Source of the DNA: Apoderus coryli | Taxonomy: Eukaryota > Arthropoda > Insecta > Coleoptera > Attelabidae | DNA: 64,000 bases | Assembly: GCA_911728435.2 (NCBI GenBank) | Contig: OU452206.1 | Coordinates: forward strand, 18,612,821 to 18,676,820 | Direction of reading: 5' to 3' | Part shown: in pieces, positions 11,540 through 23,673 of the stretch | How positions within the stretch are numbered: position 1 is the stretch's first letter | Layout: each line of letters starts with the position of its first letter | Translations under genes and position numbers: made by a program | The notes under the pieces: generated by a model | The model's database searches: none | The model's input: the letters and a program-made list of their open reading frames with translations, nothing else | Told to the model about the DNA's origin: nothing

Positions 11540-12345
11540 TGAGTAGAACCTTTGGCATAGAACACTAAACTACACTCTATAGGTACCTCCTTTATTCCTA
11601 TATAGTACTAAATGTTATTTGACACAGCATCGAAAAAAAATTTAAAACCCTAAAAAGCATTTTGACAATATAATATTTCAGTACAAAAATTTAATTTTCC
11701 CGTTAGGAAAGTTTGTCTATATTATTGAATATTTGAGCTTTCATGTCAAAAACAGCCATGGCATGCAGCTTCGTAAAGTATAAGACTGAAAGCCAAAGCT
11801 TATTAACACCATTAGCTCAAATGTAATTGTAACACGCATACCAATTTGCATGTGTAGTGAGTGTGTTACTAACAATGAATGTATGTATGGGTTTACATTT
11901 TGACAGAATAGGGATAATAGGGTGATCAAGAGGAGCCTATTAGACCTCAACTATCTCTACACAATACATTCTATATATACACTAGGTATATGTATGATGT
12001 GTACTGCATGAACTCGTTGTTATTGTTGTTAAAATCTATGGAATAATTATTATTAGGGAACTGATAACGAAACTGATTGGTGTCAGGAAATATACCTACT
12101 AACACGAATTATTGTGAATCTGATAGCATTCAATCTACTTAAATTGGTTTGGATGCAGGCAAATTTGTTACTAGCTATGAAATATAATGTGTGCTATTTA
12201 AAATAAGAAAGTTATTTAAATAAATATGATTGTTAAGAACAATAAACATTTTGAAACACCCTGTATAATATTTACAATTGAGCTATGCACCGATATAATG
12301 TATGTCCTATCCACTTGCCATTTTAAAATATTTAAACGGTTTAGT
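11540..12345. other. No recognisable gene
   Basis: AT-rich; a lone mariner-type end ACACCCTGTATA lies at about 12257. Confidence 0.5.
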
Positions 12346-12979
12346 TAATAATAATAATAATTGCTTTATTGCTCAACAGAAAATTCCATTTACAGAGCAA
12401 TCTTAAGATCTAATATTAACATAAGAGATATGTAAAAAGTATTCTTCTTTATTCTTGAATTATTTAATAAAAGTCTCAAAAACACACCCAATATCATTTA
12501 TTATTCGTCATCACATAAAGCAACGTATTTCTCACAGCTCTTATTAACGACATCTGTCTTCTATTACATTTTCTTATCTTATGCTATTCTCATCACTGGT
12601 TCGGCCATCCTTATTGTATCGAAAACCAAAACCTGTTTGTCTGTTGTGACGTAGGCGACTCATGTCGGAATGTACTTTACTTGCTAACAGATATATAGAA
12701 ATAAATATGTATTACATAACATACATGAAACATAAATGCGAAACAGTGGCACTACATCTGAAAAAATACAGATTACAATGAAAATCGTTCTTCAGATTCT
12801 ACAAGTATCTCATGCAGTGAGCTAAAAAATAGATCGCAGTTTTCACTTATTTGATTAAATAAATTACACATATAAATTGGCGAATTCAGCAGCAGGTTAG
12901 TTCTCGCTTGAGGTGTATAGAATGTCATATCACTTCTAGAATTCAATCGTCCAAAAATGAAAATACTGTCACAGTTCAC
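12346..12979 (-). pseudogene. LINE 3' end: ORF C-terminus plus 3' UTR
   Basis: The minus-strand frame 12979-12773 reads LNSRSDMTFYTPQARTN and CNLFNQISENCDLF, which parallels TKSNVTFHLHRARTN and CSNFNRVSDRCDMF at the end of the 32.2 kb LINE. A 3' UTR follows and ends at 12346 in GAGCAATAAAGCAATTATTATT. Strongly 5'-truncated Jockey-like LINE. Confidence 0.75.
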
Positions 12980-13337
12980 TCTACCACTGAAGGTACGAGA
13001 TCTGCGGACTTGGTACGGGCTCGGCGATGGCGATTGACTAAGTCTGCAAAGAATTCCCTACAGATTCCGTTATATAATGCACTTCCTCGTAGGGTCCGGG
13101 AGTACAGTTCAGAAATGTTCAAAAGAACTATAAAATCATACTTGCTCAAGCATGCTTTTTATTCTGTGGAAGAATATTCCAAGGAAGTTGTACATTTTAG
13201 CAATTAGTCGCTTTTAATTTGTTTGTACCTATGTTACTTACACTTTTATGTTTTTTGTTGTAGATATAGTTTTTGTATTTTGACGTACTGCAATTGTTTT
13301 GTACAAAACGTAGTCAATAAAGATTATTATTATTATT
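12965..13337 (+). pseudogene. LINE 3' end: ORF C-terminus, 3' UTR and (ATT)n tail
   Basis: The frame ending at 13207 reads LTKSAKNSLQIPLYNALP, then FKRTIKSYLLKHAFYSVEEY. This is the usual end of a LINE polyprotein of the type at 15.6 and 28.2 kb. The 3' UTR ends AATAAAGATTATTATTATTA. It abuts the opposite-strand LINE remnant at 12346-12979. Confidence 0.75.
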
Positions 13338-13384
13338 ATAAAAAAAATGGCCAATTGAAAAAGATCCAACTTTACTTCTTTTAA

Positions 13385-14056
13385 ATTAATTTGCATGCAT
13401 TGTCGTTGGTGAGGAGTGATCCGTCTTCGGTGGTTCGTTTTCCTGATTTCTTGGAAGACAACTGGCAAACAAATGGTTGTGTACCACTCAGAATTGACTG
13501 TTCTGCGTTGTTCTAGTGGTACGGTTGCGACATGTCCAGTTTTTCTGAAAAAACAGGAAAAAACGCGAACAACTTTTGTTGGATTTGGCTCAACTTGAAA
13601 CACCCATATAGTCGACTGCTGATTACTTTCGGGCTCATACGCGTAAATCGATTCATCACCTGTCACGATGTCATAGGCGTGTTTCGAAGCACCGCGATCG
13701 TATTTTTTGAGCATTTCTTTCGACCAATCGACACGAGCCTTTTTTTGAGCGATTGACAAATTGTGTGGGATCCAACGCGAACAAAATTTTTTGGCAGTCA
13801 AATCTTTATGCAATATTGAATGTATGCTAGTCCCGCTAATGCCTAAGGTTGTCTCGATCTCTTGATAGGTCACATGACGATCTTGCGATATCAGTTCGCG
13901 TACAGCATCAATGGTTTTCGGAACAACAAGTGATTTTGGACGACCTTCACGAAATTCGTCTTGGAGTGAACTACGACCACGATTGAATTAACCAACCATA
14001 CCATCGATAAACACTGGTCATTGATGGAGCTTCATCGCCAAAAATTGAATTAAGTT
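13385..14056 (-). pseudogene. mariner transposase, 5' half (same family as 17.9-19.7 kb)
   Basis: From 14056 downward the frame gives LNSIFGDEAPS, SLQDEFREGRPKS, HVTYQEIETTLGISGTSIHS, WIPHNLSIAQKKARVDWSKEM and the first catalytic Asp in VTGDES. The Trp normally after ES is deleted. TGHVATVPLEQRRTVNSEWY follows. The frame scrambles at the second catalytic motif near 13400, and the C-terminal half and both terminal repeats are absent. The remaining open frame to 13238 is a read-through into the LINE tail. Confidence 0.9.
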
Positions 14057-14846
14057 TTCACAGACGTATATACCATATACAGGGTGGATGTACAATAAAT
14101 TTAGCACACTATTCTATGAGTGACTTTTAGGCAAGTCGTTCATATAAACGTGCCATTGTTATCGTCTAGCTTTGTGCCTCGTGGGTTCGATTTATTAATT
14201 TTTAAATGTCCTGGTGTTATAACAACATTCATGGTAAGTAAGCAAAAAAAAAAAACAATATTAAAATAGCATCTAAATGGAAAGCATAATACCTACTGCT
14301 TTCACACATAAATCAACATAAACGTGTGTTTTCGCAGTTATTTACAGCTAAAATTTGCAAATTTTCCAAATCCATTCGTATGCACATAATGATTATGCAT
14401 ATGCCTGTGGGCGATTGCATTTTAAGGCTGCCTAATTCCATTTTATAACGAAATACTATTTATTTATAATTATAATGCCTAATACAATTCTGAAATGAAT
14501 ATTTTAGATGGGTATATATATATATATATATAGTTAGCTAGTTAACGCGTTGGCATTTGCAAAATCAGGCATTATTATTGAGCTTGTTTATTCTGTGGCG
14601 GGATGCGGCAATAGCCTGGCGTTTAGCGTATTATTATGCAGAAATTATTAATTTATTTACCGGTAGAAAAATTAATTTCATATTCACATTTAGAATATAC
14701 CAATTGTCAGTGGCATATTGTCAATCGGGCAATATTAGAGTTGTTTAAGTACAATTATTAGCTGAAAATTGTGTGTCAGCGTAGAAACGGAATTAAATAA
14801 GGAAATCATCGGATCATTCTTCACTAATATTACTGTTTTTTGATTA
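14057..14846. other. No recognisable gene; (TA)n at 14514-14531
   Basis: Contains a lone ATACAGGGTGGATGT end motif at about 14077 and a dinucleotide TA run. No coding similarity. Confidence 0.5.
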
Positions 14847-14948
14847 TAATAACAATAATAACAATAAAAAAGGACTTTTATTGCAAATTTAAACAAATTA
14901 AAGTTCTGCGTTACATAAAAATATGCAACGCAGTCTGTTCAGCTAACC
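14847..14948 (-). mobile_element. LINE 3' UTR and tail
   Basis: On the minus strand it begins AGGGTTAGCTGAACAGA and ends AATAAAAGTCC plus an AAC/AAT run. The + strand segment 41129-41205 starts and ends in the same way, so these are two copies of one LINE 3' end family. Confidence 0.55.
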
Positions 14949-14999
14949 CTCATATTATTAGGCTCAAAATAAAAATTCCCTGTACCTATATTTTTTTTT

Positions 15000-15600
15000 A
15001 AATCGTTTAAAGGTCTCTCTTTCGACTTCTTAATGTTTGATACTCACCTTCATTTGATAAAAATTTTCTTCGTTATAGAATTTGTATATCAAAGATTTTG
15101 GCTCTTTCTTAAATTATTAACAGACGTCTGTACCTACACATATTATTTGTTCATCGCAGTTATTTTAAGCCAAGATCTTTTGGCAAATCAAAAATTGCTT
15201 AATTTCCCATTTAGTTCAATAAATATGAATTTTTTGAGGCTTACGCCCTATGTGTCAATTTGATCTCGGATATTATTAGAGCCAAATTCTATACAAGAAT
15301 TTTATATACAAATATTTACATTTTGGTCTCTTTTACAAATCAAATTCGCAATTCCTGTAGACATAAATTGTACATCACAGTGTTTTCTAGGCCAAAATCT
15401 ATTGCCAAAAAGAAAATCCCGTCATTTTTCCGTTTAGTTTAAATATTATATTTTTTTGACCCTTTTTATACCCCTTAACTACGCCCTATGAGTCCCAAAA
15501 TTTAATACTATTTTTATACCAAACTTTCTTAAATTTCGTTAAGTCGTTTTTTAGTTTCAGCTATAGAAAATTTTATAAATAGCGTTATAACCGCTTTTGA
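15000..15600. repeat. Divergent ~240-bp repeat units
   Basis: The landmark ACGCCCTATG.GTC occurs at about 15243 and 15482, each preceded by a T-rich run with TTTTTGA. The units resemble those at 17440-17870 (TTTTGACCCTTTTTA then CGAACGCCTATG). There is no convincing coding content. Probably a degraded array of an unnamed repeat family. Confidence 0.5.
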
Positions 15601-15606
15601 GAGTAG

Positions 15607-16745
15607 AAGGCGTTTGATTGCGTCTCACACGATATCTTGTTGGGTAAATTAGAGCGATACGGTATGAGTGCGAATTCGATTCGTTTGCTGAGTTCCTATC
15701 TCACTGGTAGGAATGTTGTAACGATGTTTGAGTCAAAGTCTTCTCAGCCCTTGTTCAGCTCTTGTGGAGTCCCACAGGGCTCGGTGCTCGGACCTCTATT
15801 GTTTTTGATTTTCATTAATGATTTACCGCTACATCTGCCATGCTCTGACCTGACATTGTTTGCAGACGATTCAACTATTGTCGATGTTGAACTGTCGAGT
15901 GATGTTCTGGCCTCAAGTATGATTAATTCACAGTCGCGGGCTGCTGACTGGTTTGCAGCTAACAAACTCTGTATGAATGCCAATAAAACAGCTACTAAAA
16001 TATTTACATTACGTGAGACGGATGTTGCTGTTTCTGATGGTCTGGTAAAGTTTTTGGGTGTCACTTTGGACCAAAAGCTAACCTGGGCGGGTCATGTCGA
16101 GGATACCATTGCCAAGTTGTCTAAGGTTGTGTTCATGTTGCGAAGCTTGAAGAATTAAGTCTCTTTTAATGTTTTGAAATCAGCATATTATGGCCTTTTT
16201 CACAGTGTGTGTGCTTTGTCAATTTGGGGACACTCTTGTCATGCTAGTCGGGTATTCGCAATCCAAAGACGAGTGGTTCGAATAATGACAGATTTAAAGT
16301 TTAGAGAGGATGTCAGACCTAAATTTAAAGAATGTAAAATAATTACACTCCCGTGTCTCTATATCTACCATTCAATTATGTATGTGAAAAATAATTACAA
16401 TCTGTACATAAGGCATGATAAAGTTCACAACCACAATACCAGAAACAAAAATGACATTCTTCCTGAATATATGAGGTTGGGTAGAAGCAGAAATTCTGTA
16501 AATTATTATGGTCCCACATGCTATAATCATTTGCCAGATAGTTTGAAAACACTGAGCCTTGCAATGTTCAAAAATAGATTAAAGAACTACTTAATTGACT
16601 AGGCTTTTTACTCCATTGATGAATTCCTCAGCACTGACTTTCTGTTTTGATTAAGTTATATACATTTCTATGTTTTTATGTTGTGTTATGTAATATTTTA
16701 GTATTTAATATGACTTGTGTAAACCTTTTTTGGTAATGACATGAT
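15607..16745 (+). pseudogene. 5'-truncated LINE reverse transcriptase with one in-frame stop
   Basis: The copy begins abruptly inside the RT palm at KAFDCVSHDILLGKLE and continues with CGVPQGSVLGPLLF, the catalytic FADDSTIV box, and thumb motif LGVTLDQKLTWAGHV. A TAA at 16156-16158 interrupts the frame, which resumes unchanged with SAYYGLFHSV and ends at 16602 in MFKNRLKNYLID. So only truncation and one nonsense codon separate it from an intact C-terminal half. A 3' UTR of about 140 bp follows. Resembles the LINE at 28.2 kb (PALYIW/PCLYIY and YNHLP motifs). Confidence 0.9.
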
Positions 16746-17440
16746 AATTATTTTATCCTATCGACTACCAGAAATCGCGTGAAACCACTGTAAAAGCTTT
16801 GCTATTCATAATAATGCAGAGTTCCTGTATCGGCTGACGCCTTTTTTGACAAAACAATATATTTCATTCAAAAACAAAGCACTAAAAACTTGAATAAATT
16901 ATTTTAGCTTGTTCGTATTTACTACATCATGACACAGACGTATATTTGTACAATAAAAATTGCACTAAACTGGTACAATCAATAATGAATTGTTATCGAA
17001 CACTAAATTATTATATATTCGACATATTTTACGGTGTACGATTTCATTGTAGCGGCTAATTTCAATAAAACAGACCGTCAGACATTCAGTGCTGGTTTAT
17101 TCAAATTGTCCTGATATTATAACCCAACCCCACTAATTTCTTTTGTGTTTTGCATGATAGAAATAATTGTAATTATGTGTTAAACTAGGGATAGTTAAAA
17201 TAATAAAATTCTTTAATAAACTTTATTAATAAAATTACAAAAAGACTGATAGCAAACGTTGATTCAGGGTCTGAGTATAAACTTTAAGTAAGGAAGGATC
17301 CAGAAGCTACGCCTGTCAGCATCCTGGAAAACTTATTTTTTGGAGAGGTGCTGTCTTCTAAATATACTTGTAAATATCTACCGGCTGCAATCTAGTCATA
17401 CTGGCTTCAGCCTTTGCCAGAAGAGTTGCCCACGTTCGAC
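16746..17440. other. No recognisable gene
   Basis: AT-rich sequence without coding similarity. Confidence 0.5.
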
Positions 17441-17870
17441 GAAGATGTGTTTTATTATAAAATTTATTTTGCTTTTCTACTATTTACGAACGCCTATGTA
17501 AACAAAATTGTTTTGATGCATGTTGTAGGTTATCTTATATCAAAGCTATATATAATTAGCCAATTTTTCTATTATATTTGAAAAAAAAAAAATTTTTATC
17601 GTTTTGGACCCTTTTTTACATTATTTTCGAACGCCTGTGTGAACCAGTTCATTTATGTAACATTTTTTTGTTTATATTCTATCACAACTATGAAAAATGA
17701 TTTCGTATTTCGCATAAGCTTAGGAAGTATATATTTTTTTATTTTGACCCTTTTTACACTATTTACGAACGCCTATGAAAACAAGTTATTTATAACACAT
17801 TTTATAGGTTATACAACTAGTCAAAATGACCAAAAACAAGTATTTCCGGTGAAATTAAAAAAAAAATAAT
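17440..17870. repeat. Three divergent ~140-bp tandem units
   Basis: CGAACGCCTATG or CGAACGCCTGTG occurs at about 17487, 17628 and 17766, each followed by an A/T-rich half with GTTAT and preceded by TTGACCCTTTTTACA in units 2 and 3. The last unit sits just upstream of the mariner at 17912. A 76-codon frame through units 2-3 is judged incidental. Confidence 0.6.
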
Positions 17871-17911
17871 GAAACTAACAGTCTCCATATATAATATTAC
17901 ATAATATTATA

Positions 17912-19704
17912 CGAGGGCTGCCTTTTATATTTCGGGATTTGGCAACCCTGGTGTTACAATCTGGCAACTGACAGCTCTATCGTAAAGTTGGACATTTTTG
18001 AGGTTATAAGTACTCTGAACGTTTTGACATAGCAGCGCTAAATATTCATCTTGGCCCAAAAATGGAATTAAATCGTGAACATTTCCGTGTGATTATTATT
18101 TACAACTTTCGCAAAGGTGTGTTCGGATTGTAGGCGCGTTTTCCGCGCGTGAGCTCCAACGACTTTATCTCGAAACCTCTCCAAGCAATCACAAGGCTTT
18201 ATCGGAGTTATACCGGTGATGAGCGGGAGAATTTGATCACAGCGGGATTCAGCAACTCCTCCGATGACACAAACCATATTTTCATCTTGTTTTCGCTCCA
18301 AACATTGGGGACAGTTGCACAATTTTGAATAGAACTTCTCTGCATCCTCAAAGCATTTACAACCTTCGTTGCTATCCTTCGGGAAAATCTTACCACATGG
18401 ACAAGCGTATTCGTCATCATCAAGCGGTACGTCAATTTTTGCTAGGTCAGGGATTGGGTATTTCTCTGGTAGAACGAAATTTCTCGATTCGTCACTATCG
18501 TCTCCGAGGTTTAGAATTGTCGGTTTCAGTAGACGCAGCATTGTTTTCGTCCCTGGTAAGCGGTTATAGAATTTTTGTGCTTCAACGTATTCAACGATTA
18601 ATTTCCGTTCTCTGGCTGAGACATCTTCACAGTAGATCATCTCCTCAATATCGTCTGGGACAACGTCGAACCGGAAATACTGACTCAGCAACAGTACATG
18701 GATGAACTTAATCCAATTTTTGGCGATGAAGCTCCATTAAGAACCAGTGTTATGGTGAATTCAATCATGGTCGAATTTCCTGAAGGTCGTTCAAAATCAG
18801 TTGTTGGTCCGAAAACCATTGATGCTGTGCGCGAACTGATATTGCAAGATCGTCATGTGACCTATTAAGAGATTGAAACAACCTTAGGCATTAGTGGGAA
18901 CGGCATACATTCAATATTGCATAAACATTTGACTGTCAAAAAAATTTGTTCGCGTTGGATCCCACACAATTTGTCAATCGCTCAAAAAAAGGCTCGTGTC
19001 GATTGGTCGGAAGAAATGCTCAAAAAATACGATCGCGGTGCTTCGAAACACGTCTATGACATCGTGACAGGTGATTAATCGTGGATTTCCGCGTATGAGC
19101 CCGAAAGTAAACAGCAGTATGGGTGTTTCAAGATGAGCCAAATCCAACAAAAGTTGTTCGCGCACGAAGCACTTCCAAGCAAATGGTCGCCTGTTTTTTT
19201 CTGAAAAACTGGACATGTCGCAACCGTACCACTAGAACAACGCAGAACAGTCAATTCTGAGTGGTACACAACCATTTGTTTGCCAGTTGTCTTCCAAGAA
19301 ATCAGGAAAACCAATCGCAGAACAGATCACTCTTCACAACGACAATGCGAGCTCTCACACATCGGCTCAAACAACTGCATTTCTGAGGACCCAAAACATC
19401 GATTTGATGAGTTATCCGCCGTATAGTCCTGACTTGACACCGAATGACTTCTTTTTATTCCCGTACGTAAAAACAAACTGAGAGGTCAACGTTTTTTGAC
19501 ACCTGAAGAAGCGGTTGCTGCATTCAGAGTGCATGTTTTGGAGACACCTCAATCAGATTGGCAAAAGTGGTTCGACAATTGGTTCAAACGCATGCAAAAG
19601 TGTATAGAGCTTCATGGGGAATATTTTGAAAAACAATAAAGTAATTTTCGATGATTAATATTTGTTTTTGTTCTGTAATCCCGAAATATAAAAGGCAACC
19701 CTCG
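17912..19704 (+). mobile_element. mariner (DD34D) transposon with 30-bp TIRs, carrying an insert
   Basis: The ends are CGAGGGCTGCCTTTTATATT and its near-exact inverse at 19675-19704, flanked by TA (17910-17911 and 19705-19706). The transposase starts at ATG 18062 (MELNREHFRVII), is split after RKG at 18118, and resumes at 18680 with LTQQQ and FGDEAP. Later motifs are WIPHNLSIAQKKARVDWSEE, GD-stop-S at the first catalytic Asp, HNDNASSHTSAQT and SPDLTPNDFF. The spacing of the last two Asp is 34 residues. It ends EYFEKQ at 19639. Stops at about 18866 and 19076 and several indels make it inactive. The 1.79-kb length is explained by the 561-bp insert. Confidence 0.9.
18119..18679 (-). CDS. Captured Cys-rich protein fragment inside mariner (open frame, 187 codons)
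   Basis: On the strand opposite the transposase this insert is open from end to end and is exactly 561 bp long. It has an acidic stretch (LGDDSDES), a PEKYPIPDL segment and a Cys-rich part: CPCGKIF, CKC, CNCPQC, and near the end TPIKPCDCLERF. The paired-Cys pattern suggests metal binding. I do not recognise the family; the wording recalls uncharacterised insect proteins. The frame reads through into antisense mariner on both sides (total 18068-18691). It looks like a host coding exon acquired by, or inserted into, the transposon. Its lack of stops contrasts with the many breaks in the transposase around it. Confidence 0.65.
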
Positions 19705-19706
19705 TA

Positions 19707-20430
19707 TGATATGGAGAGCTAAAAAACAAGTAATAACTAGATAAATATTCAAATTACACCACTACCTACTTTGGTGACTAAGGAAACTATTAATGTCCAA
19801 AGCGTGTCTGCAGACGACATTTATTTTTAGAGGAATAAAGGGATTGATTATAGTTTTGTTTTTGTTGGTCGCTTTATATACTTAGTTTTGTTTCCTATTT
19901 GAATAAGATCACGTCTGTTTTTACTGTAAATACTTTGGTTTTGTGCAATACGATACAATGTGGGCTTTACTCTTTTTGAATCGTGACAAGCGTTTTGCTA
20001 ACATTCCTCCGGCCGATGTGTTAGCGAAACGCACGTCGAGATTGAAAGAAGTATTTTGGTGAAGTGGTAAAACGTGTGTTTTGGTACTAGTTCTTTTGGA
20101 ATAGTATTTAATAACTATTTTTTTTCTTGGAAATCGCTGTTTTCATGGCATCTGACAATTAAGTAGCTGGATAATCTTTAGTTATATATTATTAAAAAAA
20201 TAGAACTGTTGCCATTGAGGGATGAAACTTTTCTAAATTCTTACCAAAAAATGACGAGAGACAATATTTCGAACGTTATTTTAGATCCTTTTTCACTTGA
20301 TTTTCATACTAGATTTATATTTGACTTTCCCGACCATAGGGAAAGTATTGTGAACGCGTTAGAAACAAAATTTGAGATAAAGTTTTGAAGTTTCCCTAGA
20401 CTATTAAGACCATGGTGTGGTTTTTTTTGA
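19707..20430. other. No recognisable gene
   Basis: AT-rich sequence without coding similarity or paired repeat ends. Confidence 0.5.
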
Positions 20431-21700
20431 ATATATGCTGGTTAAAAGTCAGATCGCTGTCAACGAGAACCCCAAGGTGCTTTTGTGCAATTCCAATACG
20501 GACCTCTTACTGAAACTCATAAGTTTACATTTCTTAATATTTAGTGGTAATCTGCTTATAGTATACCTGTTCCCAATAGTTTCTAAATCCTTCTGCAACT
20601 CCTGGCAGTCGGATTCACACTGGATTGCGCGAAACAATTTGAAATCATCCGCGAATAATAGAAAACGACTAGACAAAGTCACCCTAATATCGTCAACATA
20701 TATCGACAAAATCAGACGGGCCAGATTACTTCCTTTGGGCGCACCGCTGGTCGCTACAAATTCCTGGGATCTAAATCCATTGCGGTCCACGAAAAGTCGA
20801 TGATCAGTTAGATACGATTCAAAGAACCTTAACAGATTATCCGATACTATTCATTTTTTGGATAATGGTTTAATTTATCAAAGGCCTTCGAGAAATCTGT
20901 ATATATTCAACTTGCAGACCTCCTCCAAAAACTGAGCTAAATTTGTAACTGTTGATCGCTTTCGGAAAAAGCCATGCTGCTCTGTAACAATGGAGTTTTT
21001 CACTTGATCTCGAAGACACCTCGACAAATTTGACAATATTCAAATGCGTCTGTAGTTGCTGGCCATGTTATTTTACTCTCGATTTATGCATCGGGCAAAT
21101 GCTGCAATAGGCAGAGACTTGTTAAACATAATTAATTCAGGGTCAGCCAATACGTTCGCACAGCCCCGAATAATAAATTCCGGAACGTTATGGATACCTG
21201 CTGTCATTTTAGGGTTCAGTGCTTTAATAAAATAAAATCACTTATAACAATCCTGCAACCCACGACGTCCACAGAAGGAATGAACTTGTCCAAGAAAAAT
21301 TGGTAGCAAATGCAGTATCTACCCATTTTTTGGCCATCAAAATATCCAGATCTGACAATAATGGTTTTTTTTTGGGTCGTATCAAACAAACAATAACTCA
21401 CATCAGATTCAATTTTGCCACTTCTCACAATAGAGAAACTATTAATTCTATTTCCATTGAGGAAATTAGGACAACATTTAAAAAACTTTGAGGAAACATA
21501 GAAAAGTAGATTTACAATTTTTCGCATTTTACAGTATTGCCAAGGCTCAAAGTATACATAGTCGCCCTCGTCCAATTACTTGCCGAGGTTGCAAAAACAG
21601 AGGAGCAAATGTGCCATGGAACTTATCCAACTCATCTTTGGTTCTTGCTTCAGTCTATCAGAACTGCCACTTTGTCAGTCTCAGTCAAAATATATAATTT
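20430..21700 (-). pseudogene. Decayed Jockey-like LINE (linker and reverse transcriptase)
   Basis: Reading down from 21575, the linker before RT has YCLFDTTQKK and KFIPSVDVVGCRIVISDF. After a shift come NPKMTAGIHNVPEFIIRGC and ADPELIMFNKSLPI. From about 21000 EQHGFFRKRSTVTNL follows, then the palm motif SGAPKGSNL (usually SGVPQGS), the catalytic FADDFKLF box, and LGVLVDSDLTF near 20440 in a shifted frame. Many frameshifts and stops. The C-terminal part and 3' UTR are missing. Same clade as the copy at 2.9-4.3 kb. Confidence 0.8.
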
Positions 21701-22803
21701 TTAGGTAAATATTCTCTGTGACCAAACAGTATAAAATAAAGTTTTCAGCGTCTTGAAGCCTACCTGCCTTCTCATCTGTCCCTCATTGAATACGGAAAAG
21801 GGTCCAAATACAAATGATTGTGCCTGATTGTCTAAATTTATTTTCGCTCCCGCTGGAACAACAGGTCAAGTGTACACACTGAGAATGCCAGGCACAAAAT
21901 AATACTGAATTTGTGTTACGTCCATTATCGCCAATGCTGCCATACAATTGCAGTGTTAACTTCATACCACCAAATAGCGTTTTGAAGGCCCAGTTGCATG
22001 GAAAAGCCAATTAGATATGCAACAATGGTGTATCCGCAATTGAAATCAATTAATTAAGTAAACAAAATGTCAAGTTGCACAAATGGTAAAGGGCATCCAA
22101 CAATGTAGGTATAAATATATACAGGGTGGTAATTCAGTATGTTTGGGTGATTTTAAGACCAAAAGATCGTATAAACATGGGTCTGCAAAGGCTTTGTTCT
22201 CAAGATACAGGATGTTAAAAAAATGATTTTTCGTAAGCATCCTTTTATCCAAGACCAGCTGTTTTTGAGAGGCTATTAAATCAGTTTAAGGAAACTGCAA
22301 GTGTTAGCTATAAGAAATACGTTACAAAAAAACCTGTCACCGAAAATGTGTCACAATAAGTATTAGAATGTATAAGAATATGGATTTAATAGGAACGGTG
22401 CCTTCACCTAGTCCCAATTTGAGAGTTAGAAAATAAGGGTAGAGCCTCCCTTATGTCTTTTAGTATTTGAAGATTCAGATAAGCGTGCTCTACTGATTTA
22501 AATCTTTATATAAAGTTTAAAGAAGGGTTTGAGTTTTATTAATTTACTCGATTGGAGTTTTAATTTTAATCATTCTAAAATTAAAACTCCAATCGCGTTA
22601 AATAAACTATAAAACTTAAGACACTAGCCAACGGGGGGATTAGTGCTTTTTGTCGCTAGTCAGACTCGACGTTCACTTCGCCAAGGTTCGAGAGAAGCCC
22701 TCGTTTTTTCCTGTTGCGTAAAATTTTATAACCTTGGATTTTCTCCACTCTTTCAAATATCGACCAATGCAATTGTCTATTCTTAGCGTCGGTCGTACCG
22801 TTT
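21701..22803. other. No recognisable gene; solo mariner-type end at 22121
   Basis: TATACAGGGTGGTAATTCAG at about 22120, followed by a segment resembling 60465-60590 (TTCAAGATACAGG). This is an isolated terminal region of a DD41D-type mariner element. No other similarity seen. Confidence 0.5.
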
Positions 22804-23430
22804 TTGGTTGAATTTGAAATTTGTCTATTAGGTACAATACCAATGTTACAGTCTGTTATTAAATTAATTAAATCTTTAGCGACTTTGTTAAAAAAATTCA
22901 TGAAGACCCATCTGAAGAAGAAATTAAAAAAAATTAAAAATCAGCTTTTGGAAGAATACAAAGATGTTTTTGATACAAAGGTCTTAAAACCAATGGATGG
23001 AAAAATATGAACCATATGCAATTACATGTCCTCGAAAAATTCCATATGCATGGTTGGATCCAGTGAAGAAGGAATTAGACGACTTGTTAGCACAAGGTAT
23101 CATTGCACCCGTTTTAGACATTCCAACTGAATTTGTTAGTACTTTAGTAGTAGTTCAAAAATCAGACGGCAAAATAAGAATATGTGTGGACTATACAAAA
23201 CTTAACCAGTATGTTAAAAGGCCCATACATCCATTTAAATCCCCATGGCATGCAGTATCAAACATCAATGGGAAATCAAAATATTTTTCATCATTAGATG
23301 CAAAAAGTGGATATTGGCAAATAGCTTTAGATGATAAAAGTCAAAACTTAACAACTTTTCTAACTCCTTGGGACCGATTTAAATTTCTAAGGACTCCGAT
23401 GGGTTTAGTTAGATCTAGAGACGAATCCTA
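22804..23430 (+). pseudogene. Ty3/gypsy-type LTR retrotransposon reverse-transcriptase fragment
   Basis: The frame has LLEEYKDVFD, then after a one-base shift near 23005 KYEPYAI, LDPVKKELDDLLAQGIIAP, VVVQKSDGKIRICVDYTKLN, and the first palm motif SSLDAKSGYWQIALD, ending with FKFLRTPMGLV. The similarity stops before the YxDD catalytic box. No LTR, integrase or protease was found nearby. A short dead relic of an LTR element. Confidence 0.85.
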
Positions 23431-23673
23431 CCGACTGCGCCATGTTATGTTTTGTATTCAAAATATTTTATAAACTTTTTATTAAATAAAATTACAATAT
23501 CAAAACTAAACTAAACTAATGTCAAAAATGCTGCTGGTATATCCACATAATAATAATAATATACAGGACTACCACACAGTCATGAACTTGTATAAACTTT
23601 GATGAACTTTTATAAATTATTAAATCAGCGTAAAATAGCTAATTAGACCGGATGCAATATTTTTATTACAATA

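Noticed and set aside
13238..13385. Hydrophobic C-terminus (poly-Ile) of the minus-strand mariner frame, resembling a membrane anchor
   Set aside because: It is the reverse complement of the (ATT)n tail and 3' UTR of the plus-strand LINE at 12965-13337, read through after the mariner truncation.
17639..17869. 76-codon frame as a gene
   Set aside because: It is made of the divergent tandem units and lacks any family similarity.
18325..18705. Plus-strand 126-codon frame across the captured insert
   Set aside because: Shadow of the antisense Cys-rich frame, which is longer, spans the whole insert and has a patterned Cys distribution.
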